From contig VXAI01000021.1 in assembly GCA_013399305.1 (NCBI GenBank), forward strand, positions 4,922,157 to 4,986,156: a DNA stretch of 64,000 bases, written 5' to 3'. Both the position numbers and the translations under genes were made by a program. This document shows, one piece after another, positions 8,736-21,900 of the stretch. The notes under the pieces were generated by a model. That model had not been told where the DNA came from. It made no database searches and was given only the letters and a program-made list of their open reading frames with translations. Each line of letters begins with the position of its first letter. Position 1 is the first letter of the stretch. The stretch comes from Rostratula benghalensis (taxonomy: Eukaryota; Chordata; Aves; Charadriiformes; Rostratulidae).

Positions 8736-11431
8736 CTGCAAGCAGACAGGGCAGGTATTTTATCAACATATTGCCTGATATTTGGCATGTAGGTGGATGT
8801 CTACAAACTCACTTTCCTACTGGCGTTAAATGGATGAGGGAGCTATTTTGGTCCACTTTTAAAAATCGTCTGAAACTCTGTGTGTTGTACTAAGGATTAC
8901 TACATCTAGTTTTTGTAATCATAGAAGCTACTACTATTTACATTCAGTAATTGATTTTCTTAGTTTCAATCATTACTTTAGAGTTCTATTTACTTTGTAC
9001 ATTTCTGTTTTGTTTTCTAAAGATGTAATGAGCATTGTAGTTTTCTTGGCTTAGTGTCAGTTTAAATAAGTCTAGTAGAAAACTTTGTATGTATAGAAAA
9101 GTTAGATATAGAAGTATAATTTGTTGGATGTAATAGCCTGTTAAATAAGTCAAGTTGCAAAGTGAGATGTAAAGAATTTGTTGAAAGTGAAGTGGAAGGA
9201 TAAAATCTTCTAAAATCTATTCTATGCTTCAAGGAAACTATCATTTGTTTTTCTGCACTTACTTAATGCCAAATAGTATGTTAGTGACTAATGGAATATA
9301 ATATCCATTTCCTGCAAAATTCAGATGTTAACACTTCTACTTACATGGGAGAAAATATGGTGCTAATTTTCTGTTGGAGGACTAGAGGTGCCATATGGAA
9401 AGATATAAAATAATTAATATCCATGTTTTGATTCTCCTAATGTCTCCAAGTCCTCTTATAGTGCTCAACTTAAAGCAGAAAAACTCACCTATTTTTCTAA
9501 TTGAAATTTTCCACGCTATTCTTTTCCTGTGGTATTTTAAGAAAGCATAATATTTCTATATAAATACTTGCTCTCAAACAGTTTGGCAGGCTTGCCAAGG
9601 TATGTTTTCTTCTCTTATTTAATAAAACAAGAGAACCCTACATATGATGAGCTTTGTCCCATTTTTAGTGTGTCCTTAAGCCTCAAGCTATTTTCTAGTA
9701 CAACAGCTAGGAGTCAGCAAATGAAGCTAATAAGAGATGTGATCAAAACAAGGAAAAGGAAGTAGTTTTTCACACAGCAGGCAGCAGACACATAGATACT
9801 TGCCAAAGAAAGCTGTAGATGCAAAGGTCTTTTATTCAGTAGGAGATCTGACCTGGGAAATGCCCCAAACTGAAAATACTTGAAGGCTGAAAAAGGAAGT
9901 ATACTTTTTCTTTTAAGGCATATATTTGCCTTATTCATTCTTTCCTCTGGGTCTCCATGTATTGCTTCTGCTGCAGACAGGATACTGAGCTAGGCAGCCC
10001 CATGGTTTGAGCCTGCACAACTCTCCTGCTGTTTTTACTGGATTTCACACTTTGCACTGTTAGTCTTTCCATGTCTTTTATGGAAACGGAATAACACCCC
10101 AGATGTAGCTGCATGCCAGCATTTGTTGATGTAATTCCTTTGAGATGAAGGGAGTGCTATAAGTAAATATAGAGGCATGTTCTAACCTAGTACTTCTGAT
10201 GAGACAGTGAAATGATTTAGAGACTAATAAATGCGAATAACTCTCAGTTAGCAGCTCTCTTGCAGCTATCTACACTTCAAGCAAACAAGTGTTGCTCTCT
10301 ATTGCTTATAAAATTGGCATGGAAATAATAATTGAAACTAATGAGGCTCTTACCTGGAAATCTGTGTAGACAATAAAAGGTGCCCATTCTCCAGACGTTG
10401 AACACAGAACCATTGAGTTGGGGGAGAAACACAACTGGTATGAACATAGTGGGATTTGGCAGTGCTGATAATGTGTCTCCTTTCTAGCTCCTTGGTTGGT
10501 TGTTGGGCTTTTTTAAGTGCCTCCATGTGCTTCTTTACTCTCAGCTGATTATTCCAGTGTCAGCAAGTAATGGTCAGGAGGTGGAGGCAGAACTTGCTGT
10601 CCCAGAGAAGGAAAGATGCCCTCCCTTCTCTTTGACTTGCAGCTTGGACCCAGACCAGAAAGATGCTCTCTTTGTTGTTCAGGGCAGCTCCAGAGGAATT
10701 TGATAGCTGTATATTTGGAGAGAAAGGAATTACAGTACTGCTTATAGCCCAGCAAGACCAAGTCTGCGAGACTCCCATCCATGGTTATTTCCCATTCACC
10801 CAAACAGATGTCAAACAAGTATTTTTGTCTTAATCTCTTTGATTAATGGCTTGGGCCACATACAGATAAAAAAAGTTAATGATTACACCTAGTCTGGCCT
10901 TGCTTTCCTGTCTCTTGCATATGAATAAGGGTGAATGCAAGCAGAAAAATAATAGGACTTGTTTCATCATTTTGACAGTACATTGTGGCTTAAAAGTACC
11001 TGGCATCCCCTTTGACCACCATCTGCTCTTGACTTGAGTTCTCAGTGATATTTAATCAACAAGTGTGTTTTCCTGTCAAAGAACTAGCAAATTCTCTGCA
11101 CATGCCATGTAGTGGAAAAGCAGTTTATGTGCTATTTCCCCTGCCAAAGGAAGCCACACAGAGTATAACAGAAAAAAAATAGGGAAATATGTCATGGTGT
11201 GGGTGAGTAGGCGCAACAGTTGCTTTTTATCAGATGTATTTCTTAAAGGACTGGTCATGGAGGAGGACCAAAACTTACTCTCTTGAAAGGAGCAGATGTT
11301 TTTTATGGCCTGTCACTGTTGCTTCCCTGGCATGGAAGGATGCATCCTGAGGAGACACTGGGAACTCCAATGTTAATAATTAGCAAAAAGCTTGAATACT
11401 GTGCATTAAAATAGAAAGCACTGTTTCATAC
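8736..11431. other. intron-like AT-rich sequence
   Basis: No feature that can be supported. Several very short minus-strand blocks (8821-8869, 9263-9311, 9489-9526, 9568-9613) have splice-like edges and open frames, but two of them would need an intron of only 41 bases, which shows how easily such blocks arise by chance here. On the plus strand 10545-10703 is an open frame after a good acceptor (see findings). Confidence 0.4.
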
Positions 11432-11551
11432 AGTGCACAGAAAGACTATGAGTGCTGGAAGAGAAGCAGCTCAAAAAGGAAATAGTAGTTGGCAGTTCTT
11501 CTGGAGACTGATGTATGGAGAACATCTCGCTTGATCTGTCACAGGACAATT
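11432..11551 (-). CDS. weak candidate exon (unknown protein)
   Basis: A 120-base minus-strand block (2 bases + 39 codons + 1 base) after a strong acceptor (ctactgttctctctgttgttag), ending at donor GTATGA. The peptide is Ser-rich with an acidic segment (SSEMFSIHQSPEELPTT). The frame is part of a longer 107-codon open frame that extends upstream past the acceptor, so the acceptor is not needed to keep it open, which weakens the case. A following block starting at 11140 after another strong acceptor (ctctgtgtggcttcctttggcag) is in a compatible phase but lacks a good donor. Confidence 0.15.
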
Positions 11552-14500
11552 CTAACAACAGAGAGAACAGTAGGAACCAAGCCCCCAGATAGTAAAAAGT
11601 TGAATTGTCTTGCTTTGTGTTTATATGCCAAGAGGAAATTAGTGTAACGTTTCCCCATTTGTTCTGCTGGGACTGAGGTTCTTCAAAATGCTTCTCTTGC
11701 TTAGTGGGCAGGAAAATGCCAGGAAACATTTTATATTAACAATTCTGCTATACCAAACACTCCTAGCCTAGACTTAGATGCACTGGTTTTAACAGTGCAT
11801 TTATCTATGCTTTTGTTATTTAACACTTTAATTCTTATAAGGGCAAGAAATCTCAGCTATGGGATTGGCTTCTGTTGCCCTCCATGCTCTATGAACAGCC
11901 ATGCAAAAAGATTTCTGTAAAAGATTCATGCTCTGGAAAGAGGGACAGAAAATAAAAATTGCAAAGTCGTATGAGCACAGGCTTCATACTGGCTGGTGTT
12001 CTGATGGCTTTACGGGAATACAAGAAAAATATCTGCGTTTGCTTCCTCTGTCAGGGTCATGGCACAGCAAATTAATGAACTGCTGAATCTTGGTCCATAT
12101 GTCTTTCATTTGTTTTCTGTGATACATGGAGGCAGAAGGCTTGATCCAGCCATGCAAATATATTCTTCGGTGCTTGCTACAGAAGTTGCAGGAGAGGTTA
12201 CCTCCACTGGTGTGTCATGCTATTGCAGAATCTCTATCAGGAATTAGCTCATATGTTTCTCTTAGGAATAATGTGAAAGATAAAGCTGTGGGGCCAGTGG
12301 ATTGTGGGTGAAGAAATCCTGCCTTCTGAACACATTTTCCTACTTGCTGTTAGGCTGACTAAACACAAAAGGCTAATTTTTGGAAGACCACCTAGTCATG
12401 TAGAGTTGCCTTATTTTGCTTTTATATTTCAACATCTTTGGTAAGGGTTCATTTGCTGTTTTCAAACAACACCTCTACTTCAGATGCATCAGTGGTTTGA
12501 GTAACTTGAAAAATACCTTAACATTTATCGAAGTCATGATATATTACTCTTGCAATTTGGTGCATTCAGTTACGGATGGGAAGAAATTGAATACCTCCTA
12601 TGTTAGTTGTAACAGCCTAATCTCTCAGCATTAAAAAAATAATCTAATTTCCAAACCATCTTTACATGCTTCGCCAGCCAGTCCTCCTTTAATGTTGTTA
12701 TTGATTTTGTTCCTAGAGACTAGATTGTTTTTTCCTTAAGACTGGGGGAGGGAAGGGGATTTGTTATCCAAAACTGCTTTTGACATTAAAATGTTGGTCA
12801 GACCTTATTACATCAGCAGAGAGCACTAGTAGTTATTTTAAAGGATACACCCATGATTATGCTTTTTAAAATTGACTGATGTAGAGATGTATATATATTC
12901 TCACAGAAGTAATCTCCCACTGCTTTGATGCGATCCAATTATTCTTAATGTAAAATTTAGGGTCAGTTTTCAGACATCTTAGAGCAAAGCTCTGATTCTT
13001 GTCTATTTTAAATCCCAGACATGCCTAGACACGGCAGCTGAGAGCTCTGCACTCAGTGAGATGCCAGGGGAGACTGGGGAGGCTGTTCCATCTGATGGGG
13101 AAACAGTGAAGTATGTGTGGATCCTGATGAAAAGACGTAATAAAATGCAATGTTTCCATAATGGGAAAGCAAGGAGTTACCCAGGACCAATGTGTCTCAA
13201 GAACACCTGTGGGTATGGATGCAGTTGTGAGCAAACAGGACTGGCTCCTGAACAGCCATCCCTGCTTTGTGTCTGACAGTGTTTAGCTCAAATAACTAAT
13301 AAGCATGACGATTTGTATGCCTGCATTCTCCTGTGAGCTCTTCAAGCTTAAATAGGCACTTAATCATGTTCAGGGTTAGAGCAATACCCTGCTGTGTTCT
13401 GTTAGTGAAAGAGTGGTGTTTATTTACCAGTGGATTGCTGGTTACTGTCTATTATTGGTGATAATTGGAATAATTTTCTCAATACAGGAACTTGTGTAGT
13501 ACTTCATTTGCATTAAGCATTGCAGACAGCCATGGAAATGACCTTTTTTAATTTAAAAGGAACTGTTTCCTAGTCGAGTTCAACAAACCTAAGTTGGTAA
13601 AAACTTCTGCTGATTTGTTAGTAAAGAGAATTTTACAAACTCAACAGGAAAGTTATCCTAGTGTTTTTTTCCCTTGGTTATAAAACATGTGCATTTAAGC
13701 ATTTGCTAGTACAGAGACACGTGAGGAGCTCTCTGCATGCTCAAATAGGGCATCAAAGCAGAGACAACAATTTCTGAAATACAGCTTGTGTCACCAGGCA
13801 GGTGATTGAAATGGGCTTCAATGTTGTAGCAAGTAAAGACATGGGTCTAACTCACCACAACAATCAAATGGTTCTCTGACCTCGTAGACCTTAAGGCACG
13901 TAACTTTAAAGCTAAACTTTCCCAAACTAGGATCAAAAGTAAAACATAAAATGCCCAAAAGTTATTGATCTTGATTGAGCAAAGGACAATTAGATTTCCA
14001 GTATGTTGCAGCCCTCATTTCAATGTTTTCTAGACAAATGGCAATATACAGCAGCTGAGTATCTGTCTCTTCATATCATTCTGCAGCAACACAGTTGTTT
14101 ATTGCAGGGCTATTCTGTAATCAAATGCTCCTAGAATTGACCGTGCTCTATCATGTTCCTTAAATTAAGCACAGCTGAACTGATCAAGGCCAATACTATT
14201 TCTTGGGAAGTAGCCAATCAATTTAGTCCTCCTTTAGATGAAGAGGTGGAAGAAAATACAAATCTACCCTGCAAGAAAACATTTATTTGAGCTTGAACTT
14301 TGGGATTAACTCTTCTGTTTGGGTAAGGGCATGAACACAGTTCACTTTTTATCACTGATCAGATAGGCATGGGTGCTTTAGTAAAATTTCTGTAGGTGAG
14401 AAATACTCAGAGGAAATTGCAGAAAGGAAAATTTTACAGCAAAATGGAGCTAGGTAACCCTTTTATCCTGTGTTCTGTGAGAGTATCATGAGAAGGAGAT

Positions 14501-16478
14501 TTGCTGTAGGGATAAATGGCTTGTATATATAAGAGTTCAGACTTTCAGAAAGACCAGACTGTCCAGCTGTATCATACTTTAGAAACTGTGTGCTGTCTCT
14601 TGGAGAATGCAAACTCAGGAAACATTGTCCTATACTATACCATTCTTTAGAAAAATAATTTAGCAGCAGAAACCATTGGAGAAAACAGATACATGTGCCA
14701 GACAAGGTATTTTTGTATTTAGATGTTCCAGGTTTTTATGGACCTAATGCTTATGCCTTTTAGGAATTTATTTATTTGAAGAAGCTCTCCCGACTCTATC
14801 TTGATTTAATTACATGATATAAACTCAGTGAAGAGAATCAATCTTTGTTTTACTGTGAAATAAACTTAGTTCAGTTCTATATTTTTATCAAAGACTGGAT
14901 TGGTAAACAAACACATGTAGCTTCCAAGTGTTTTGTATTTCTGGTTATCTAACAGGTATTAATTAACTGAGGTGGAAAAACACGGCTAAGACGAAGGTAC
15001 CTCAGGCCATGAAGATATGACCTTATAACATGTGGTGCTGGCACAGGTGTAAGGTGTTTGGAGCTTCTATCAGAAATTTCATCGTTTCTGTTATGTGTGT
15101 TTTTACTTTCTTTCTATTTGTTGAAGCTGCACAAAGTATAGAAAAGCATAGAAAGATTCTTTAGCTGTTGATTATTGCACTGTTGATGCTTAAGAATCAG
15201 CAGTATATTTTTGTGCTGTGAGCTCACTGGCTCACTGAATTTGTGCCTAATGGCTCTTGCAACTTGATCAGGAATGTAGATGAAATTACAAAAGCATGGT
15301 AATGCTGTACGCAGATGCTTCAGTGCAGAGATATGGTGTTAGAAGCCAGTGTAATAAACAGCATTTTCTTGTCTAATATCGGCTCAGAGCACTGGAAAAG
15401 CAGCCCTTAATGGAAGGGTGGAAAGATGTATGTCCTGTAGAATGGTGCTTTACATCCCTGAGGCAGGAGAGAATTTTCTGCAAAAGCTTGTCTGTCTTGA
15501 TTTTTTGAAAAATGTACCTTCTTAAATTTTGTGACTTGGAAAATTCCAATTATGAACACATGCAACACGTCAATGTGTTTTTATGATTTCTCATCTGTCT
15601 TTTAAGACATTCTCATTTCCTAGCCGTGGACATTATTATGTGGCGCCTTACAGAATCTGATGGTGTCTGATGGAAGTTTGCTTGGAGGCTGTCACAGTCA
15701 AGGCTCTACCAGGTTTCAACCTTCTGTTACCTGCCCAATAATATGACTTTGGGAGAATCAAGAAGAATTTGTCCCCACTGTACTTGGTAGTGCAGAAAGA
15801 GAGACCAGAGGTGGCTTCTGCCATATGCACATTGCTAGTGGAACAGAGAGGATAGATGCAGGACAAGAAGGCACAGGAGAATGTGTAGCCAACTGATGAG
15901 AAAATAAGAATGGGTATTTTGTAGCTGTCAGGAGGTTTTCTGGTATTAGAATTTTACAGGTGGACTACAAAGAAGGATGAGGCAGAAATAGGAGTAAAGA
16001 GAACAGGAAGAAGAGGATGAGTAAATAGCTGAAGACAGGCAAGAAAGCTGACCTGAGGGAGACTGGCAAAGATTTGGGGAGGCTGGAATAAACAGGGAGA
16101 GGTTCAGTCAAAACTACTTTCTTACAGGTATTCTCTGATATCTTCCCGATTTATGCTTTTTCTGCAGAAGCTTAGTTGGCTTTGTTCCCTGTCTGGTCAA
16201 TAGCGTAGTGTATTGTGCATTCCCGGGTGCAAACCCTGACCTGCTCCTTCTCCAGTGTAGCAGCACTTTTTAAACTAAACTGCCTGTTGTAATGACACCA
16301 CTGGTTACGCTTTCTAACTGCAAAATTGTAATTGGCACTTAGGGTCCCATTTTAAAAATATGGTAAATGGGACACTGCCACTTTAGTACGTTTAAATGTT
16401 ACTTAAAATTCTCCTAACAAAGTAATCCGTTGCAGATGTTCAAAACAGCCTTTCTGTATATCTACTGTAGGTTGAATT
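11552..16478. other. non-coding, nothing recognisable
   Basis: Unique AT-rich sequence without a recognisable gene, repeat family or RNA. Open frames are short and lie on both strands alike. A slightly GC-richer patch at about 13025-13280 carries a 71-codon plus-strand frame without splice support. Confidence 0.55.
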
Positions 16479-16827
16479 AGAGAAAAGGAGGCTGGGAGGA
16501 AACCTTATTGCTCTCTACGACTACCTAAAAGGATGTTGTAGAGAGGCAGGGGTTGGTCTCTTCTCCCAAGTCACAAGCGATAGGACAAGAGGAAATGGCT
16601 TCAAGTAGCACCAGGGGAGGTTCAGATTGGATACCAGGAAAATTTTTTACAATGAAAGGTTTATTAAGCATTGGAATGGGCTGCCCAAGGAAGTGGTTGA
16701 GGCACCATCCCTGGAGGTATTTAAAAGATTGGTTGACGTAGTGCTTAGTGACATGATTTAGTGATGTTTTTTTTTTTAATCAGAGTTAGGTTGATGGTAC
16801 TAATCACAATTCTATGATTCTGTGATT
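16479..16827 (+). mobile_element. CR1 LINE, 3' fragment (longest copy)
   Basis: The longest CR1 piece here. Landmarks are 'gagaaaaggaggctgggag', 'ttgctctctacgactacct', 'aatggcttcaagtagcacca', 'ggttcagattggataccagg', 'gggctgcccaaggaagtgg', 'gaggcaccatccctggagg' and the terminal 'attctatgattctgtga'. A T run of 11 interrupts it near 16767-16777, just before the 3' end. It contains no intact reverse transcriptase frame. Confidence 0.93.
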
Positions 16828-18960
16828 TATATTCTTTTAATAGTCAGTCTACAGTGAAAACCTGCCTGATCCACATAGCCATTCTTTGACTATCTTCTTA
16901 TAAATCCATATAAGCATGATTTTTTTTTTCTGAGGTGTCCTGATTTCTTCTCCTAAAAATCCAAGTACACTAATTATTTCCTCAGCTATCAGAGCCAAAT
17001 TTCAGCATTAGAGGCTGACCCTCTTGGAGTTCAACCAAATATTACTAGCTCAAGAAAGAAGTTACTCTTTTTAACTTTACCATTTCATTTGGTATATAAA
17101 TGTAAAATGGACTGTAAGAGATTTTTTTTTCAGATCATAAAATCTTTTGCTCTGATGAACCAAAAATAAACTTTTCTGATATTGTACCTATCTCAACGGA
17201 TTTGAAATTACACACTGAGTTGACATTTCAATACTTAGTGAAACTTTCACCCTATATTTTATAAACATCAGTGGTGGTTTTCTTTGAATGCAACTAAAAT
17301 TTACCTACATTAATTTGTCTTCTAGTCCTTTTATGTCAAATAGGGTAATTGAAACACTTCTTTCTTCAGTCTGAAAATATTTTCATTAAAAGAAATATCT
17401 GCTCTGTTACAAATAACATCTTATGGTTCACAGTAATTTTCTGCATAAAGTTTCTGTGTGAAATGTGAACTACTCAGTCAACAGGAAGAAGAATGCTCTA
17501 CCAAACACACAGGGAAGTCACTATATCCAAAATACATGTGTGTATGCACAAAGGAAGCCAAGCATATATGTGGGAGGAACACAAACTTCATCCCTGGTGG
17601 AAACAACAGATGAAATGTTTTCTAGGCAAATGAGACTCAGAGTGGCCGTGTACTTTTTAACTACCTCTGAAGGAACTTGGAAACTTTAATGTCTGGAAAA
17701 AAACTGAAAGGTGTAATACATAAAATGTTAATGATAAAAGGGGAGCAGGTGCTTCTTCTCTCTTGGTAATTCATAATTAATGTTTTCAAAGCTGGAGAAG
17801 GTAGGGGGGGGTTGTTTGTTTTCCCTCCTTATAACTTGGGGAATTTTAGAGCACAGTAAACAATGGGTTTTCCATTCCAGTGAACAAGCTGTTCTGGGCT
17901 CTCAATCTGTAGCTTTTAGCCCATTAGATTGAATCCTTCTGGAGTGATGGATGCTGCAGCCACCCTTCAGTGTTGCCAGTCTGGTGTGTCTCCATGCTTA
18001 ATTAGTCAGTGAAATCAGCTTGCAAGGCAGCAGTTGCCTTGACAGAACCACTGAGAAGGGTTAGTTGTCACATGTTGGGGTTTTTATGCAGTAAATGTTT
18101 GGCTCCCAAGGGGGTGACAGTTGGCTGGAGCCTGAAGCAAAGGAAGTGGAAGAAAGAGTGAGCATTTAGCCAAGAGGTGTGGGAAATGCCTTGCAGTAAA
18201 AAACAAATGGGATCTCGTTCTGTTGACATAAGGCTACTAACCATAGGGCAGTGTTTCAAGAGCATACAGAAGTTGGGCAAATTGAACTCCAGCCTTGCTT
18301 TCTGAGCAGCTGAGTGCCTGCCTTTCCTCAGCATACGAAGTAGCTATGAGATAGCACCGTAATTACCTAAAAAGACTACAGTTTTAAATGTTCTCAGTCC
18401 AGTTCCAAGGCCAAGTGCTAACTGGTGCTGGTCATTGGGCTACATGGGGATTGGATTCAAACCATTCTTCATTTAGAGTAGGCCTTCCCCCATGCCCACC
18501 TACTCCTTGACTGTTTTTCAGGGAAGTCTGATCTGTCCCAGTCTCTGTAAGCTGAATATCAGCTCTGATGACAAGAAGCTATGGTAATATTTTGCTCTTG
18601 TTCCAGGTAAGGCAAACTGTTTTCTGGGCTGCATTAGAAGGAGCATACCCAAAGAGACCAGGGGAGGTATTTATCCCTGCTTACTTGGCACTGCTGAGAC
18701 AGCAACCTGAGTGTTGTATCCATTTCTAAAGGAGGTGTTTCCTCAGTAGCTGCCTCTGGCTCAGACTGCAGACCCTCTGCTTTTAAGTGCTTTGCAGTGG
18801 GCATTGCTTCTGGCACTAGGCTGGAGAATCATGAGATTGCTTTGCAGGTTACAGAAAGGGCTCTGTTTCCCAGGTAGATATTGGGTTTTGATCTTTGTTC
18901 CATAGAGATTTTGACCTAGACCACCAGGGCTCAAGCTCAGATGGTGCAAACCATTGCACC

Positions 18961-18980
18961 TTTGTTTTGTTTTGTTTTTT
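18961..18980. repeat. (TTTTG)n short tandem repeat
   Basis: A TTTGTTTTG pattern repeated about three to four times and running into a T tract. A simple microsatellite-like sequence. Confidence 0.85.
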
Positions 18981-21900
18981 CTTTAAAAAAACAAAAGACT
19001 CCCTGGGTCCACTCCTTGCTGTTAGATACTATGTGGCAGAAGGCACATCTGCACTATAAGCAAAGCAAGAGATATAACGACCACACTAATTAAAGCAACT
19101 CTTCCAGTGATGTCTCTCTAAATTGCACTCTTGGGTAATTGACTTTTTTATTGTCATTATGCTTTCTCCATAGCATCTCCTCAAACAGAGGACTTCCTTT
19201 AGCCTATGTTTTTCAAGAATGGTTCTTTTGTGGCTTGGCAGACCTCAAATTAGGAACAGCTTTTGTCCATGTTCTAATAAAAAGAAATCAAACATTGCTA
19301 ACTGAGGTTCCTGGAATTTATAAGCCCACCAGACAGGAAGAAACTTTTGTGAAGCAGCAAATGGGAGGGCAGTTACAGTTTCTTAAATGAAAGGACTTAA
19401 GAGATGCCTACAAGAATAGGAGAAGCACTGTGTGATGCGAAGAGATGAGCATTACTAACCAGATGCTGTCTGCCCAGGAGAAATGCCTGCTACCCATGTC
19501 TGAACAATTTGCTTCTTTTCTGTCATTCCCCATTGTCCTAGATGTGCATTTTCTTCTATTAAATAAGAAAACACCATATCCAATGTGAGATTTTTTTGTT
19601 GCCATATTTTGGTTTCTGTTGTCTTGGTTTTGTTTTTTTCTTTTACCTTAATGACATCTAAAGACATTTAAACTGTGTTAAAACCTCATATGAGTCTGAG
19701 AATTGCAATAAGAATCAAACCAAGATAATAAAGCTAAGGAACCAGGAAAGTTGGGATTTACTGTTATTTTGGGGAAAGTTCAGGTCTAATTGTAGTGATT
19801 CAGGTGATATAATTTCCTCCAGTACCATGACCAGATTCATAGTGGAACATCTTAGAAGTAATACTGAGTGCCTATAGATTAGATGACTGCTCAGCATTGG
19901 GATGTTTTCTTTCTCAGAAGGACTTTGGTCTGTTATTTTCAATGGGCTTATGCTGGTGACACCGTGAAGAGTGTCCTCAGCCTTCATCAACCTCACCACT
20001 AGTTTGGGATGCTTAGCAGCTGCTGGACTGGTCTCCAACTGCAATACAATGTCTTCATACAACAGAGCATGACTACTTTGTGCGGTAGTTTTGGAGCAGT
20101 CAGTAACTTGCACTGCAGTTAGACTTGAGAATCTTTGGAAACAGCAATACGTATGTTGAAGTCCAGGTCTGCTCTCACCCAAGTGAGAAAAATAGTTGCC
20201 TTCAGCTTCATGTGTAGCTACGAGAGATGTATAGCTCAAGGGCCAAATTAGTCCACCTAAGAACTATCCCCTAACTCAGATCCCTTAAGCCACATTAACA
20301 CGTGTGGGATGAATCCAGGTTGTAGCTAATAATCCTGAAGCAGCTCTTAATCATTACCGTGCTTAATTTTCTGAGTCAACCTGTTGTGTTTGACTCACCT
20401 TTTCTTATTTTCCTATTGCTATTTTAATAATATCAACTGTGTTAAGTAGGAATTACTGTTCTCCCTCTGTTTTGCCCATATCCCAATAGAATGGCAACAT
20501 CAGCTGAGTAAAGCTTGCCTGTGTGCAGTTGTAAGTGACTTTGAAGAGACGAGTGGGTTATGACTGAATTAACAAAACTTCTGTCTTTTAGGTTAATTTT
20601 ATTTATTCTGCCAAGTATTTTATCAGGTCCTTAGCAAGATAAGTATTTCTGACATGGTGCTACTCCCAAGTGTCCTTTTCCAACAGTTTTGCTACATTGC
20701 AAGCATACTTCAGCTGCTTGCTTTCTTCAAACAGTTCAGTCATGTTATTCAGAGCAACCTTAAGCTGAAGCCTTAGGCAAAACCCCCCTTAGCTAAGGCA
20801 AGGTCCTAAAACTCCTCAGGACTTAAAGGCAATTTTACTAATTTGTACTGCAAACACTTGAGTGAAGGCAGAGAGTCTAACACCTTGTATCAGAAATCAT
20901 CTGAACAACACCATGTACATGTAAGCACCTGAAAGCCTGTATAGTATAGCATACTGCTTTAAAACAAGGAAGATGGCTTGTGGCAATGCTAGACTTAAAC
21001 TAAGAAAAGCTGTGAAACTGTCACAAGTGACAAAAGATGATCAGGTGATAGACTTCCTTGAATGTGTGCCTCGTAAAGGCAAGTGAGAACGATAGCTATA
21101 AAGCCATACTGCTCAGTGGCAGCTTGAGTAAATTTTGTTTGCTTCTAGTGCTAAAGATGGCCTTCTCACCATTATAAAGGTTAACACAGGCAGTTCACAA
21201 TGAATCAACAAGACAACTGTTAACAGAGGAACAGCAAAAATATTCAGAGGAGCAGAGGGAACAAATATCCTTTATAGTATATTTGGTAGGGTGAGCCCTT
21301 GAACAGGGAACAGGAATAACCTGCAGACAGACACCAGGTTTACAAACAGACCTTGGAAACTCCAAAACTGTAAGTTTCCAGCACTTGAGTACTAGCTGAA
21401 TCAGCTCCTGGAGAAAACTAGTCTGTATCTCATATGCCCAAATCTAGCAGTGTGATGTTTGTTGCTTTCGGTAGGCGCGGCCTGAAATTAAGGCTTTGAA
21501 CTAAAACTAGCTCTTTCATATCTCTTTTGCACAAATTTGGCTCGTAATCTTATGGCTTGTACATTGATGTTCCAGACCACAGCCTGTGGTGTTGTCATCC
21601 ATTGTCACTGCAAACCCCTTGAGCACAAATAAAACCCCTCGCTGTAAAGAATCCATCTTCCCTGCAAAACTCGTCAAGCCTGGCTTGCCTGTGGCTTGGA
21701 GGGGTTTCACAAGAACAGTTCTCTCTTCTCTCAGATCTAATAATATTTTTTTCCCCCTCAGTATCCAATAATTTTTGCAATGCTGTGTGTCATAGAAATG
21801 CTGAACTCCTGTAAAGACTGCTTTCCAAAGAACTAGAAAAAAATTACTTCATTGCTCACTACAAATTTAGGCAAGTGTCGTGGAGGACTTATGTACCACC

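Noticed and set aside
9263..9613. A string of 38-49 base minus-strand microexons with matching phases
   Set aside because: Two of them would be separated by only 41 bases, too short for a vertebrate intron; with such short blocks phase matches arise easily by chance.
19715..20239. Longest open frame in the window (174 codons, minus strand)
   Set aside because: No recognisable domain, no signal or membrane pattern and no fitting splice sites; a frame of this length is expected about once by chance in 64 kb of both strands.
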